Shown one piece after another: positions 1 through 11,500 of a stretch of 64,000 bases of DNA (positions are counted from its first letter, which is position 1; each line of letters begins with the position of its first letter). Source of the stretch: Bolinopsis microptera. Its lineage: Eukaryota; Ctenophora; Tentaculata; Lobata; Bolinopsidae. Both the position numbers and the translations under genes were made by a program. The notes beneath the pieces are model-generated. The model searched no databases and was not told the DNA's origin. It worked only from the letters and a program-made list of their open reading frames with translations. Location: assembly GCF_026151205.1 (NCBI RefSeq), contig NC_087072.1, positions 14,856,169 to 14,920,168 on the forward strand, given 5' to 3'.

Positions 1-320
1 TTATGTCACTGAAGATGACGCCTTGCAACATGTTTGACGATAGCCTGTAGATTGATAGTTTGATCTAAGTATTTACAACAATTCATCTAGTTTGATTGAT
101 TCAAAGGGAAACAAATTCCTCTCTTATCTATTATGACTATATTTAAATTCAATCCTGTAAAGTGATACTCCTTTTTTAGTAATTTAAACATGTGTTTTCT
201 CCTTCTGATTTTTAAACTATTACCGGTCACGCTGAATAATAATGACATCAGTGAATTTAAAGCTATCGTTAACATCACTCAGAAAATGCGCGTCTTTAGC
301 GCGTGTCTTGTTGTTATGCA

Positions 321-381
321 TCAATCCTTCGGTAGATCGGCGAGATGCACCACTGTGCCTCACCGAGCTGCGAAGGATTGA
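321..381. ncRNA. 61-nt hairpin, candidate structured RNA or small-RNA precursor
   Basis: An 11 bp perfect outer stem (TCAATCCTTCG with CGAAGGATTGA) encloses a second 8 bp stem (TCGGCGAG with CTCACCGA, one G-T pair) and a terminal 4 bp stem (GCAC with GTGC) closing a 4-nt loop. The internal loops are small. The shape and size resemble a short miRNA-type precursor, but a decayed inverted-repeat element would look the same, so the RNA call is inference. Confidence 0.3.
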
Positions 382-582
382 CATCGTGAATCAACTTTAA
401 TAGTTTTTGACAAAACTAAATTTCAGTTTCATAGTTATTTCTAACTAAATTTTGTCAGAAATATAGTTAAATTGATAAAAATAATAAAAATATGGTTAAT
501 TGTTAATAATTAAGCATCTTCTCAAAAAAGCCACCCTTCCCAAAAATTAAATATAAAATAATGTAGTAAGTTTTAGAAATTT

Positions 583-850
583 ACATGTTTCAGGGTGATT
601 GATCAAAAACAGTTCATGGAGAAAAAAGATTTTTTAGACTCGATTAATACTACACGAGATAAACTCGATTTTCACTACACGAGATCGCAATACAATCTGC
701 ATGCGATTAATCATGAGCGCTGACCTTTGACCAGCAATATATATCGTTGGCTAGGAATACATTTTTTTGATAGGACCAAAAACAACATAGAAATTACTGT
801 TTTCTATCAACAATCAACAACAACTAAAATGTTGATGAGACCCCTTGATT
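583..850. mobile_element. decayed fragment of the 51 kb palindromic TTAA element
   Basis: This stretch runs parallel to 51515-51755. The shared order of words is GGTGATTG, then TAGACTCGATT, then CGCAATACAAT, then GCGCTGACCTTT, then a GGCTAGGA block, then AACAACTAAAA, ending at a short run of C. Only one arm is visible and the ends are lost, so this is an old solo arm of the same family. Confidence 0.6.
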
Positions 851-2319
851 ACGGCAAGCTTAAGTTCTTGTGGTAGCACCATAACAGAATAGTGCAATTT
901 CTGAGAAATCAAAAATTGATAGGGACTTGGCATGCATAAATTCGACACTTATTGACACAATGTGATGAAGAGTTTTTACCAACTGCTCCTTCATCATATT
1001 TTGTATGACAAAGTCACACTTTCTGTGGTACACCCTTTATAAATTAAGCTCATATTATGTTAAGCTAATATGTTAAACAAAATGGTTGATTATTAGGTTA
1101 GCAATTGTTATGTATTAGACACCCTCAAAAATATAATTTGTAGTTTATTTAATAAATTAGAATGGTATAATTTGAATTAAATCTTAAGAACAACAGTGAT
1201 TTCTCTCCGGGGAGACAGAGGGGCGAGAAAGAACTTTGTCAATATAGACAGTTTAGATTTGAACTTGGAGCCGCAAGGCCAAGGGTGATTTTCAAAACTT
1301 TGAGTTGTTGAAGGGTTTAGTTTTTTCCTTTTATATATATAGGGTCATTGTGACATTATGTGTATACTGTTTGAAAAATTTTATTTGAATTAAATTTGAA
1401 CAAAACCCATTCACACAATTCGGTAAATCCACTTATTATATTAAATGTTATAACTACACCGTGTAAATGCCATTGCAATATAGTATCACCTCATATCCAT
1501 TTTCTGTAGTTTTAGGAACTGTAGGTTTACGAATTGCCAATACACAACATCTGTCTCATATTTCTGTTCTTACCTCGCCTTGCCCTGTTGCTGACTTGTT
1601 CTTATGAAGTGATCTAAAATCTATAAAATCATAAGTTAATCATAAATTATGAGTTATGCGATATTTTCGAACTGTTGAGAATAGTTGTACGAATTTTACA
1701 AATTTTACTTGTCATTCATTTTAGTTTCCTACTACAGCCCCAAATTTAGTCTAGACTAGTTTAATACAGACTGGCAGTTTATTTTCAGTTTTGGTTTGCT
1801 TTTATTTACTATTTGTTAATACTTGTATATACTTGTATCTTGTATAACAGAAACTTTTCCTGTGATTGGAGGACTCTGGGCTATTTGATTAAAAAAACCT
1901 TTCGTTGCATATTCGTTAAAGATTTGGGTGAGTTATAATTTACTGTACTCAATGTTACTCTAGAAACCTGGTAGGCTTCAGATTCCACCAGTTTGTAAAT
2001 CAAATTCCCGTCAAAGGTAAATCACAAACCGAATTTAAATAGCTGCACACATTTTTAGAAAACAACACGTTTAAAAATTCCACTGTCATTATTTCCGCCA
2101 ATCCTTAGTAAATAGTAGTAGTATTGAACCCTTAGTGGTATTGATACTAAATTAGTAAATCATACTTTCGTTCATGCAGAACTGATTTAACTTGCTATTA
2201 CTTAAGTCTGCACTGTATATTATAATATTTCAAGATTTTTGCAAAATGTTTGCTTTGTATTGGTAAAAACTTACACTTTGGCAAAAAATCCACTATATTT
2301 TTCATAACTTTTAGTGACA

Positions 2320-2727
2320 ATGAATGATCAAACCTACTACTCTATTTTGGGTGTTTCACCAAAAGCCACATCTGAAGAAATTCGAAAAGCTTACAAAAGT
2401 CTTGTTTTGATCTCCCATCCTGACAAAAACAAGGACAGACACAATGACTTTATGTCTATTGCAAAAGCATGGGAAATTCTTGGTGATCCAGATAAACGAA
2501 AACATTATGATGCCAATGTAGAATTTGAAGCTTTACAGTCTTTTGCAATTTCAGATAATATATACATTGGAGATTTTGACACTGATGAAGATGGAAATTA
2601 CTTTTACATTTGCAGGTGTCAAAACGAGTATGTCTTGAGTCAGGAAGATGTTGGTTATCTTATGAGGTACGTGTCTTGCTGTGGATGTTCTCTTTCAATA
2701 GAAGTTGTTTACAACAACCCATCATGA
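2320..2727 (+). CDS. DPH4: DNAJC24/DPH4-like J-domain and CSL zinc finger protein
   Basis: Intronless, 135 aa from the first ATG; the open frame extends two codons upstream but only from a GTG. Residues about 6-70 are a J domain with the HPD motif. The C-terminal half is a CSL-type zinc-binding domain: a CxC pair after YI, then a CCxC/CSL stretch near the end. This J plus CSL order is diagnostic of DPH4, the electron-carrying J protein needed with DPH1/2/3 for the first step of diphthamide synthesis on elongation factor 2. Human DNAJC24 is about 149 aa, so this looks complete. An acceptor-like AACTTTTAG lies 5 nt before the ATG. The stop TGA at 2725-2727 overlaps the ATG of the next gene. Confidence 0.9.
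   Translation: MNDQTYYSILGVSPKATSEEIRKAYKSLVLISHPDKNKDRHNDFMSIAKAWEILGDPDKRKHYDANVEFEALQSFAISDNIYIGDFDTDEDGNYFYICRCQNEYVLSQEDVGYLMRYVSCCGCSLSIEVVYNNPS
2690..2701 (+). promoter_or_regulatory. candidate (trans-)splice acceptor for ERLEC1 inside DPH4
   Basis: A pyrimidine-rich run ending TTCTCTTTCAATAG places an AG at 2700-2701, 22 nt before the ERLEC1 start at 2724. A second acceptor-like site, CTTTTACATTTGCAG, ends at 2615. Use of 2701 would cut the last eight codons from DPH4, so each precursor could yield only one intact product. Function is inferred from the consensus only. Confidence 0.35.
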
Positions 2728-4130
2728 CAATGATTATCAAGATTATATGTTTGGCAATCATTTTACCAAAGTATTCTACCCAAAGTTTTGATGCATTTGA
2801 TGATTCCATCTTCTTTGATGTTGTTTGGGGTGATCCAAAGGTAGATTATAAAGATGGAAAAACTGAGATTGTGATGCGAACTGAAAACTCAGATGAAGAG
2901 TATATTTGTCAGCTGCCAGAGCCTTCTGTTTTCCAGTTACCCGACCATGTCGATGTGGATACTTCAGCTTTTGATATTATCTCAAAACTAGATCAGGACA
3001 AAGTTTGTTCTTACAGAGTTGATTCTTACTGGATTTATGAAGTTTGTCATGGGCGACATGTCAAACAGTTCCATGAGGAGAGAGATGCTAGCAACAAGAA
3101 AGTTTTGGTGAAACAGGCATTTTATCTTGGTTATGTTAGTTACGATTCATTTCCAACAAATCTTGGTGATAAGTTCCAGCCTCCCACATTAAATCATGCT
3201 GGTGCACTGAGACCTTACTTCTCAGTTGTCTACAAAGGAGGCACTGAGTGTGACCTTATTCCTGGGTACAAGAGGGAGACAACTGTCTATTATTTGTGCA
3301 TGCCAGATTTCCAGACTTCTGTGGTTAGTGTTAAAGAAGTTGCAACTTGCAGATATGACATTGTTATTTACACCAGTTTATTGTGTAAAAATAAGCTCTA
3401 TAGAATAAAAGAGGACCCAATAAATCACATATATTGTCTCTCTACTGATGGTACAAAATGGAAGCGACCTTTAGGCTATGATATGTTGTCCCAAATGACG
3501 GATGATAGTCTGTTCAAAGAAACCCCACTACCAAAAAAGAACCCATTGCCCGAACCAATACTTGTTTCAAAATCAACAACAAAAGTAAATACACCACATC
3601 CAAAATCTCAGCAAAACTCTCAAAAAGCAGAACCAAAGAAATCACAGCTAACATTCCCAGAAAAAAGATTTGTGAGGAACTTCTTGACTGCTGAAAAGTG
3701 TGTCATAGGGGGTATAGGATGGTGGAAATACGAGTTTTGTTATCAAAAATCATTAAAACAGTTTCATAAAGAAAGGAGTGGTGCTAAGACTGAAATTTTA
3801 CTGGGGATTTGGGATGAAAACCGACATATCGAATACCTAAACGAAAAAGGGAAAACCTTGGATACGTCAAAGAAGCCAGCTTATATTGACTTACATTACT
3901 TCATGGGTGACATATGTGATGAGACTGGACTGCCCCGTCACGTAACATTGAGAATGAAATGTGGACAACAAGATAACAATGTTCAAGCTCTAACCATGTT
4001 CATGGAAGAACCTGCAATGTGTGTTTATAAATTTACTGCAGAATCTGTTTTGTTTTGTAAGGTTATAGAAAATATTGATCAATTTGGTGTTCCGCGTGGT
4101 TCTATAGATGAAATAATTGATAGCATTTAA
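2724..4130 (+). CDS. ERLEC1: erlectin-like ER lectin with two MRH domains
   Basis: Intronless. The open frame starts earlier, but the ATG at 2724 opens directly into a hydrophobic signal-peptide-like stretch ([12 protein letters not shown]), giving 468 aa against about 483 in human. Two MRH (mannose-6-phosphate receptor homology) units are visible. The first contains [18 protein letters not shown] and later GGTECDL plus a YYLC element. The second contains [18 protein letters not shown] and ends with paired cysteines. Two such units separated by a Lys/Pro/Ser-rich linker are the erlectin (XTP3-B) arrangement rather than OS-9, which has one. The family acts in the ER lumen in ERAD, reading trimmed N-glycans for the HRD1-SEL1L ligase. 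The start overlaps the DPH4 stop, which suggests one transcript. Confidence 0.88.
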   Translation: MTMIIKIICLAIILPKYSTQSFDAFDDSIFFDVVWGDPKVDYKDGKTEIVMRTENSDEEYICQLPEPSVFQLPDHVDVDTSAFDIISKLDQDKVCSYRVDSYWIYEVCHGRHVKQFHEERDASNKKVLVKQAFYLGYVSYDSFPTNLGDKFQPPTLNHAGALRPYFSVVYKGGTECDLIPGYKRETTVYYLCMPDFQTSVVSVKEVATCRYDIVIYTSLLCKNKLYRIKEDPINHIYCLSTDGTKWKRPLGYDMLSQMTDDSLFKETPLPKKNPLPEPILVSKSTTKVNTPHPKSQQNSQKAEPKKSQLTFPEKRFVRNFLTAEKCVIGGIGWWKYEFCYQKSLKQFHKERSGAKTEILLGIWDENRHIEYLNEKGKTLDTSKKPAYIDLHYFMGDICDETGLPRHVTLRMKCGQQDNNVQALTMFMEEPAMCVYKFTAESVLFCKVIENIDQFGVPRGSIDEIIDSI

Positions 4131-5094
4131 AGGGTGGCTATGCTTTTTTGATTTCTGCCAGATTTTGTAATCACTAGCAGGAACCCGTCTAACCCTAAAG
4201 TGGTGTCAAGACTCGAGAGACTAAAATAATTATTACCTATTTAATTCGCGTTTTTGACACCACTTGAGAGTCCAAATTTTGGGCACTAAAATTATTATTC
4301 CTTGGCCAATTTTTTATTTTTTCATGCTGATTTGAAGGCCATTAAAGCATTTGACCCAGTCAAAAAAGTTTCAGTTGTATATGTTTTACGGTTTTTGCGG
4401 AAAGTCGCGTTAAAGTTGATGCCGTGGTGTCAGTAAAATGGCACGGATATATACACATATATATATCGTCTCGCTTTATATATAGTAAGATGTTTTCTTT
4501 TTACTACTTTAATAATCCAGCTGTGTGTTGCTAAATGGCAATTATGTTTTGCATTTCAACAACAAATCTTATATCCATGTGCTGCTTTATCTCATTTTTT
4601 CATTTTGAAAATTTAATTAATTCTTAAAATATTACTTCTCAAATAGACCTCAACATATTATTACATTTAAAGCATTTTCCCGATGCAGCATTGCTTTGAA
4701 AAATCGAAATGAAAAGCGATATGATCACCTAATATTCGCTACATTATTCAATGTTATGTGTGGTGATTTCTGCATGTTTAACTAAAAGTTATGATGCAGC
4801 ACTTTCAGATCATGCTAGGGACTTGTAAAGGGAATATAAAGTGCTGTTGGTTATTTTTGATATTAATTGATGTTTACTAGGTTTTAAATCCCAAAGATTA
4901 TCAATAAGTTTAATGATAGCTGTTTTCATTTAGTTGTCGATTCATGCTCTCCCAATTCTTTACATCGAACAATCTCATTAAAATATGATCATATTAAACA
5001 AAAAATTATAGAATGATAGGGCAGTATAGTGTACTTTTAAATCGACTATGGATCTATCACTGCAGTACTAACAAATTTACCTTGTAAGGTTGAA
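4131..5094. other. intergenic between ERLEC1 and GPC acyltransferase
   Basis: No gene seen. At 4198-4265 an 11 bp inverted repeat (AAGTGGTGTCA / TGACACCACTT) flanks a 46 nt loop. I see no canonical AATAAA close downstream of ERLEC1. A TACTAAC branch-point-like heptamer at 5066-5072 precedes an AG at 5087-5088 just before the next start codon. Confidence 0.5.
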
Positions 5095-6351
5095 ATGGAG
5101 GAAGAGTTAGTACAGAGATCCCATGCTAGCTCTTTTGCATCCTCTTCTGAGGGTGATTATGCCCAGTCCCACGAAGGACAAGACGATGAAAATGAGGATG
5201 CAGCAGGGTCCGGAGTTTTGTCCGACTCTGAGCCAAACGATGCTGACGACTTTGATTACTACCAAGATGTTTATCGATTTGTCGGTGCTATGAAAGAGGG
5301 GTTTCAGAACAGGAAAATCAGTGTCGACTGGGAAACTATTCAGAGAAAGAAAGCTGAGGTGAAAGAAGAGTTCCAGCGTAAGAAGGACGAGGTGACAGAA
5401 GCTGTGATAAGTAGCAAGGAAAGAATCAAGGAAAAGAGTCGAGAAAAGCTAGATGCTGGAAAAAAGAAAATCTTAAAACTTCGAAAGAAGACCTACAAAC
5501 GGCTTAAAGCTATGGAACCTGAAGAGAATTATCGGCAAAAAGTTGTATTCACGAAATCGGTTTTGACCCTTGTATTGAAAACCTTTGCTGTATGCTCTGG
5601 GCAATGGCTTTTACCGTGGTACTATGCCATCACCTGCCCTACCCTCATTGTCTGGAGGATCATAACATACTGGCAAGCGCAGTTCCAGTACTTCTGTCTG
5701 GACTTCTGCTACTTTGGGAACCTCATTATCTTGCTCATCCTCTGGTTAAATCCATCTAGTCCTGAGCTGTGCAGCCTCATCTTTAGCTTAGCCAATGGAA
5801 TGCTTTACCTCGGCGCTTTCTCCTTCCGAAACTCTCTGGTATTCCACAGTGTGGACAAGATGACCTCCACCTACATCCACACTGTACCGATACTGCTGAG
5901 CTTTGGGATACGATGGTACCCTGAGGTTACCTCCAGGTACTGGCACGCCAGCTTCCCCACAGAAGCCCTCGACCCATCCTGGCAGTGGAATGTCCTCGTA
6001 CCTTTCCTGGTGATGGTGACACACTCAGCACTCTACACTCTGCTGGTTAATGTCATCCTGCAACCGGAGGAGCACATAGTCACCTCATATCGTTATCTCA
6101 GTGCGAAGAAGAGCATTAAGAGGGTGTTTGGTCCGAATCCTCCTTACATTGTGTTCGTAACAGTCAACTGGATTTGTTCCCTTTTCTTTTCCACCCTCTC
6201 CATGGTATTCTACAGCTATTTCTATTTCCATGTTTTGGGAATTTGCGTTCTGTTTTGGTTTGTAACTTGGAACGGAGCTGGCTATTACTTTTCTGTTTTC
6301 AGAATGTCATTGGCCACCAAAAATGACCGAGAAACTGATAAAGAGGAGTAG
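5095..6351 (+). CDS. GPC1: glycerophosphocholine acyltransferase 1 (DUF2838 family)
   Basis: Intronless, 418 aa. Residues 1-55 are acidic and Ser-rich; about 75-140 form a Lys/Glu-rich, probably coiled segment; about 155-405 carry roughly eight hydrophobic membrane segments. Family signatures are FCYFGN, then LANGMLYLGAFSFRNSLVFHS, with the following DK, S and IH residues and an RW a little later. These are the conserved core of Gpc1-type acyltransferases, known in yeast and plants, which move an acyl chain from acyl-CoA to glycerophosphocholine to make lysophosphatidylcholine. The second segment of the core keeps NG and RNSLVFH intact, which argues for an active enzyme. Six nt separate an AG from the ATG. 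An AATAAA lies about 110 bp after the stop. Confidence 0.85.
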   Translation: MEEELVQRSHASSFASSSEGDYAQSHEGQDDENEDAAGSGVLSDSEPNDADDFDYYQDVYRFVGAMKEGFQNRKISVDWETIQRKKAEVKEEFQRKKDEVTEAVISSKERIKEKSREKLDAGKKKILKLRKKTYKRLKAMEPEENYRQKVVFTKSVLTLVLKTFAVCSGQWLLPWYYAITCPTLIVWRIITYWQAQFQYFCLDFCYFGNLIILLILWLNPSSPELCSLIFSLANGMLYLGAFSFRNSLVFHSVDKMTSTYIHTVPILLSFGIRWYPEVTSRYWHASFPTEALDPSWQWNVLVPFLVMVTHSALYTLLVNVILQPEEHIVTSYRYLSAKKSIKRVFGPNPPYIVFVTVNWICSLFFSTLSMVFYSYFYFHVLGICVLFWFVTWNGAGYYFSVFRMSLATKNDRETDKEE

Positions 6352-7956
6352 ATTTAAAGATTGAGGTGTTGGGTTTTCATAATTTAATTTCCAGTGGTGT
6401 TGATCGCCCTGTAGAAGGTTATTAATAATTAATTGCCGTAATTTGCTTCGACGCTATTATAATAAAGCCAATAATATTTGTTATTTAAACGAAAAGTAAA
6501 TTACTTAATTAATGTTCAGAGACTAACTTTCGATCGTGATCTCTTTTTTTAGAATTTAGCTGTTTATCAAAGATTCCTTTACAATATGTATTAGAACTGT
6601 GATTATTTCTTTCATGAAATTGAATCAGACGTGAATATCCAGAAACATTGTAATTGATCTACGTAATTTGGCTTTTAGTTTGAGTTTTAATTTGTGTGTA
6701 GATGCAATCAATCAATTTTACGATTTAGTCGAAATATTCCCATTATTTGAAGTCGGTACAAATACCTCTTGACATGTAAGGCATGTTTTAAACCTATTTT
6801 ATTCGATGAAGATGTGATTTTTTATAAATATTTGTTTTTTTAAGTATTTCAGTTCAACTTTAGTCGTGACTGACGGAAATGATGCGGTTTTGCATTCTAA
6901 TCTACGATTTCTGGCTTTTATATTATGTTAATTTTAAAACAAATAGTAAACTCTACGACCCTTTTTTGCCCTTTAGCTATCGCCCTGCTTTGTTTTGACA
7001 ATTCGGTGTGATTAATTGTATTTGTTGCGGATTTTCATAATCATGATAATGAGATTACATCCTTTTTAAAGTTTACCAGTTTAAAGTGGGAATATTATGA
7101 AATAAAATTTAAGATTTTTAATGTAGAATTGTTATCGCTATTTTATAACTGGATCGAACCAATCAATAATTTATTAATGTATTCGTTACAAATTACAAAT
7201 TCTGTTACATGTTAAAACTTTCTTGGCCGTGTTTTATTGGAATGTCGCTCCCGCTAATCAGCACATTACGAATATAATCGGATAATGACTCGACAGAGAC
7301 TAAATTTCCAATGTCATATTACAGTTTTACCACAACACAGATCTCAGAGATCAGGTGTACATACTCGGAGAGAGAGAGAGAGTGTGTGTGTGTGTGTGTG
7401 TGTGTTGGTCCCCACTCCTTTGTGTACTCAGCGTGATATTTTACTGTGACCAGGTGTTCGGGGTGGAGGTAAGATAGATCCCCGCTCAATATATATACTA
7501 TATTTAAATGTACTGCAAGTCAGTCGCCACTTTACCTTTGTCAGAGTTGTACTAGTGTGTGTACTGATAGTCGAACTGGCACTCGGCTGATGTTGCTGTC
7601 CCCCTCGTCTCGTGTGACTCGTGTGTGTTGTGTAATACAGTCTGATATGTGTAGTTAGTAGTGGACCTGAACTAAATCTATTTACTTTGTTCACAACCCC
7701 CGCCTCGGCCTCACCAGGCTTTGCGTTATAATGTAGGTATTTCATTATTCTTTACAGTTTACGTGTCCAATACAGTTAACCAGCTGTAGTACAGTATGTA
7801 ACGATATATTATTATAGTATTATGATCTCTTATAATTTATGCTAACCAGCTGTTTGTTGATGTAGGATGATACTGACGGTTTCCAAGACATTTATCCAGC
7901 ATTTTGTTTGCCCGACTTGAGGTTAGTCCTGATTTATTTCTTGTGATTTTATCATG
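6352..7956. other. intergenic 3' of GPC acyltransferase
   Basis: It contains the GPC1 polyadenylation signal near 6461 and, at about 7370-7404, a GA then GT dinucleotide microsatellite. No coding or RNA gene can be supported. A 5' non-coding exon of CABIN1 could lie here (one GT after GACTTGAG near 7920), but this is a guess. Confidence 0.5.
7370..7404. repeat. GA/GT dinucleotide microsatellite
   Basis: A run of GA repeats passes directly into about 12 GT repeats. Simple sequence with no further signal. Confidence 0.9.
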
Positions 7957-8115
7957 TACAGTAAAACCCTGATTTACCGCGGAGTTTGGGGGAAAGGAAA
8001 CATCCGCGGTAAATCGGGGGGCGGGGTAAATCGGGGTTTTGTTTGGTTTACATTATGTATGTTTAGCCCTATTTGGGGGAAAGGAAACGGCCGCGGTATA
8101 TCGGGGTTTTACTTT
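7957..8115. mobile_element. pogo/Tc1-mariner-like MITE, about 158 bp
   Basis: The left end reads CAGTAAAACCCTGATTTACC and the right end is its near-reverse-complement, with CCGCGG on both inner sides. An internal direct repeat of GGGGGAAAGGAAAC also occurs twice. TA dinucleotides flank both ends. A CAGT(A/T)AAACC terminus with a TA target is typical of pogo/Tigger-like elements. There is no room for a transposase, so it is non-autonomous. Confidence 0.75.
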
Positions 8116-8578
8116 ACCTGCTTTGTACTTTCTATAGCGATGAGATGAATTTGTAGTATCTCCAACACGCAGTCTTTTAATGACAGTCAAATCCCAATTT
8201 ACCATAAATGGCTCATTTCTCTATTATTGAGCATTTATGTACACTTATTCAGTTAATCTAAGGGTTACATTATCAGTACACGTGTGTAATACATGTCTAT
8301 TGTGTAATGTGTATGTATACTGCAATTATGTACATGTGTATACGTTTTAGTTCAATATATTTATTGCTCCTGCTTGGTTACCATGATGTTGACATTAACA
8401 TTTATCGGAAAATTAGGTTATGGGCCCTGTAATTAATATTTGGATATCGATAGACGATTAAAAGCATTTTAGAACCATGGGACATATTTACTCTGATTTA
8501 ATTCCTCTTTCTCAAACTTTAGAATTAATTTCTTGATTGATAAAATTGAATTAATCTCCTGTCATTTTAGGTAAATTG

Positions 8579-11500
8579 ATGATAAAGTTTGCTGCTCTAA
8601 ACGCAACAGAAGAAGACAGCTCAGGTTTTTAACAATTTTCTGATCACTGTGACTGTAAAAAAGTGCTTCTTAAAGTTAGAGTATTTAGTTAGAGTGGTCT
8701 GTCCAGATTTTTATAATTCAGACTAAAAACCTAAATCATAAAAAGATCTTAAATTGGAACTTTCGGCTTGATCTGAACCGCTTTTGAGCATTTTAGTTCT
8801 TTAATTTAGTCTAGACCAACTGTTTACTATACCTCAAATTCTATCATACAAATACATTTCAGGAAGCTCACGACAAAATAAAGAGGTCGTAGAATCCGAT
8901 GCATTTCAAAAGTACAACAAAGCCCTCACATTTATCAAGAATAAAGAAAACGAGCTTGCAGAGAAGTCCCTGAAGGAGCTCCTTCTTCACCCCTATTTTA
9001 ACTTCGACGATGACACCTTCTCCGGCGCTGACTTCTTCAACGACCCCGCCGTAAAGCTCCTCACTTCCATCTACAAGAACCTTGGCAAGGTTCACGAGAA
9101 CACATCAAACTACGATGATGCTCTCGAGTGCTATTTAGAGGCGGTCAGCTCTGATAAAACGGATATCACCACCTGGTACAATATTTCAAATGTTGCGATC
9201 AAGAAGGTGAACTACACTTTGGCCTGTGATTCTCTTAAAGAGTGCCTCAACATTAACCCCTCGTTTTGGCCGAGTATTGATACATTGATATGTCTACTCT
9301 ATGCTCTTGGTGACTACATTTCTTGCCTGCATCTCATCCAACACTCGCTGTCACTTAATACCAACTTTGAAAGAGCACTTTGCGTAAAAGCTCAAATAGA
9401 AGAAGAAGACCCGTTTCTTTTCAAAAACTTTAGTTGGAAACAAGGTTTAGCCGATCTTAAACCTTCAGAATCTGCCACTGACAAGGAAATGGAGTATCCC
9501 AAAGAACTACGAGAAAAGGATCAGCAAGCCAAGAAACAGTCAATGTCTTTGAAGACTGATCCTGTCTTATGTCTCCGTGAGTTGTGCCTCAAAGACCCTC
9601 TAGCCGATCTTGGCATTGCTATTTGTGAGCTCTTTGTCAAAAGTAAAGAAGAAGATTTGTCACTATTCTGCCCGGTTGACTTCTCAAAAAGCAATCTTGA
9701 AATCTTGTTAACCAAACACCAACCAGAAGAACCACCGCCTCCAGAGCCTTCACAAGAGGCCCCAGAAGTTGTCCCATGTGAAGTGCCCAAAGAAGAAGAA
9801 GTTAAAAAAAAAGAAAGAGTGAGCTCAGAACTGGAGCCTCCTATCAAGACTGATGCTAAACTTGCAAAAGAAATCGAAACCAAAGAGAGGAAAGAAGGAC
9901 AGAGAAGGTCTAAAAGAGTACAAGATCTTCAGTCAGAAGCAAACGACCCTCTCGAATCTCTGACATCACAACTTGATACATGGATTCCCGATATCCTAAA
10001 GTTTTCTTCCGAAGATTCCTCGCCAAAATCGACTTCGCTGGTTAAAAACACCAACTCTTCCGACCAACAGAAAAGACAGCCTTCAAATATTGACGAGTAC
10101 GAACTTTTAAAGAAGATAACCGATGTCCAAGACACGACTGTTCTTTTGGTTCCTCTTATGACAAATTACTGTAACCAGCTTTCGGCCCACTTCCACGAAA
10201 AGTGGTCCAGAACGGTCACTAAATCGTTTTTGAACGTTTATTTTAGCTATCGAGAGTACGAAGCTTTGCCCAACATTCTGCAAAACTTTGAACAGCAGGA
10301 CACCGAGGAGAATGTTTTGACCCTCATGTGTGCCTTTGAAATCATTGTCAACTATAATCTCTTTCCAGGAGTCAACTTGGAGGATCAGTATTTCTTGGAT
10401 ATAAAAAGTTTCATAACTAAAGGAGCTTTGGATAAAGATCTAGAGTTCCTGAGGACCGCCAATCAGCACGAACGAATCAAGGAGATGTTCTCAACAAGTA
10501 ATTTGTACGACTCGTTCCAGCTAAGGTATGCGTGGGCCTACTGTCTGTACGAAGAAAAGCTAGCAAATGTGGAGTGCTCCCTAGAATTCGCTAAACTCAG
10601 TTTAGCCAAGCAAAAGAATGCTCAAATGGAAGAACTTGTCATTGCTAATAATGCTGTACCATTTATCAATGAGCAGTCTCTGGACAAACAACGAGTTAGC
10701 CTTATCGAGGTTCAAGAGCGAGAAAATGTAACCAATTTGTTCAAAGAGAAGAATTACTCGAGAGTAGTTGAGCTATTAAAACCCATGCTCGATGAAACGA
10801 ATCACGATCTCAAAACGGACTATGCTCAGATTCCTATAAGGCACAAGAACCTGCTAATTCTCCTAGAATCTCTGAAAAAGCTGTCCATGATGGAGAACTG
10901 CTTGAAATGTGCTGAAGTACTTCTCCATGAAATTGTACCTTTCCTGAGGTTTACTGATATCTGCAAGTCCCTGTTAACGAAAATACTGAAATCTTTATCA
11001 GCTTCACTTCTCGATTGTGACTTCCATGCAGGCATCATCAGTCACAGTAGAGCCATGAGTAACATCGTGAAAGTTATCGTGAAGTTCTTTGAGACCCTGT
11101 TTAAAGAAGGAACAGCTCTGGCATCTCTAGCAGATTACCCGATTGACCGAGCGCTGATGATCTACCACATGATTATAGATAAGTGCGTCCTGCAGGGGCT
11201 GTCTGATGTAGATGTTGTGAGCACGAATGTTGCTAGAATTCAGTCTCTTGCTATGTGTCATGACCTTCTCGGAGAGCACAGTCTTTGCTCCCTCAACAAT
11301 GGCGTGTTCTTGTCTTATGTTATTGACTGTTGTTACAATTACAAGGTCAGGAATATTTTCATAGAGGATGCAACTGATCTTATTGAGCAGGCGACATTTT
11401 GCTACATTGGGCACCCGGGACCTGGGTCTAAGAGATCAAAGAAGAACAGAGTTGAACACGGTGCCTCTCACACTAGACTTACCTTGGAGATCTCTCTCAA

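Larger units (their letters stand above)
1..2313. other. gene-poor 5' region
   Basis: No protein gene is supportable here; the short ORFs are AT-rich and show no domain. It holds the 321-381 hairpin and a decayed copy (about 583-850) of the palindromic element seen complete at 51036-51762, both listed separately. The rest, about 851-2313, is AT-rich sequence in which I see no coding or RNA gene. The promoter or leader of the DPH4 gene should lie in the last part of it. Confidence 0.6.

Noticed and set aside
2610-2723. N-terminal extension of the ERLEC1 frame upstream of 2724
   Set aside because: It has no ATG in a sensible place, overlaps the DPH4 CSL domain in another frame, and would bury the signal peptide.
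5788-6024. Minus-strand frame inside the GPC acyltransferase
   Set aside because: Antisense shadow of a well-supported gene.
7428-7745. Minus-strand 105-codon frame
   Set aside because: Thr/Ser-rich translation of microsatellite-adjacent DNA, no splice context or domain.
9207-9209. GTG at 9207 as CABIN1 start
   Set aside because: Frame and homology continue upstream to 8863 and, across an intron, to the ATG at 8579.
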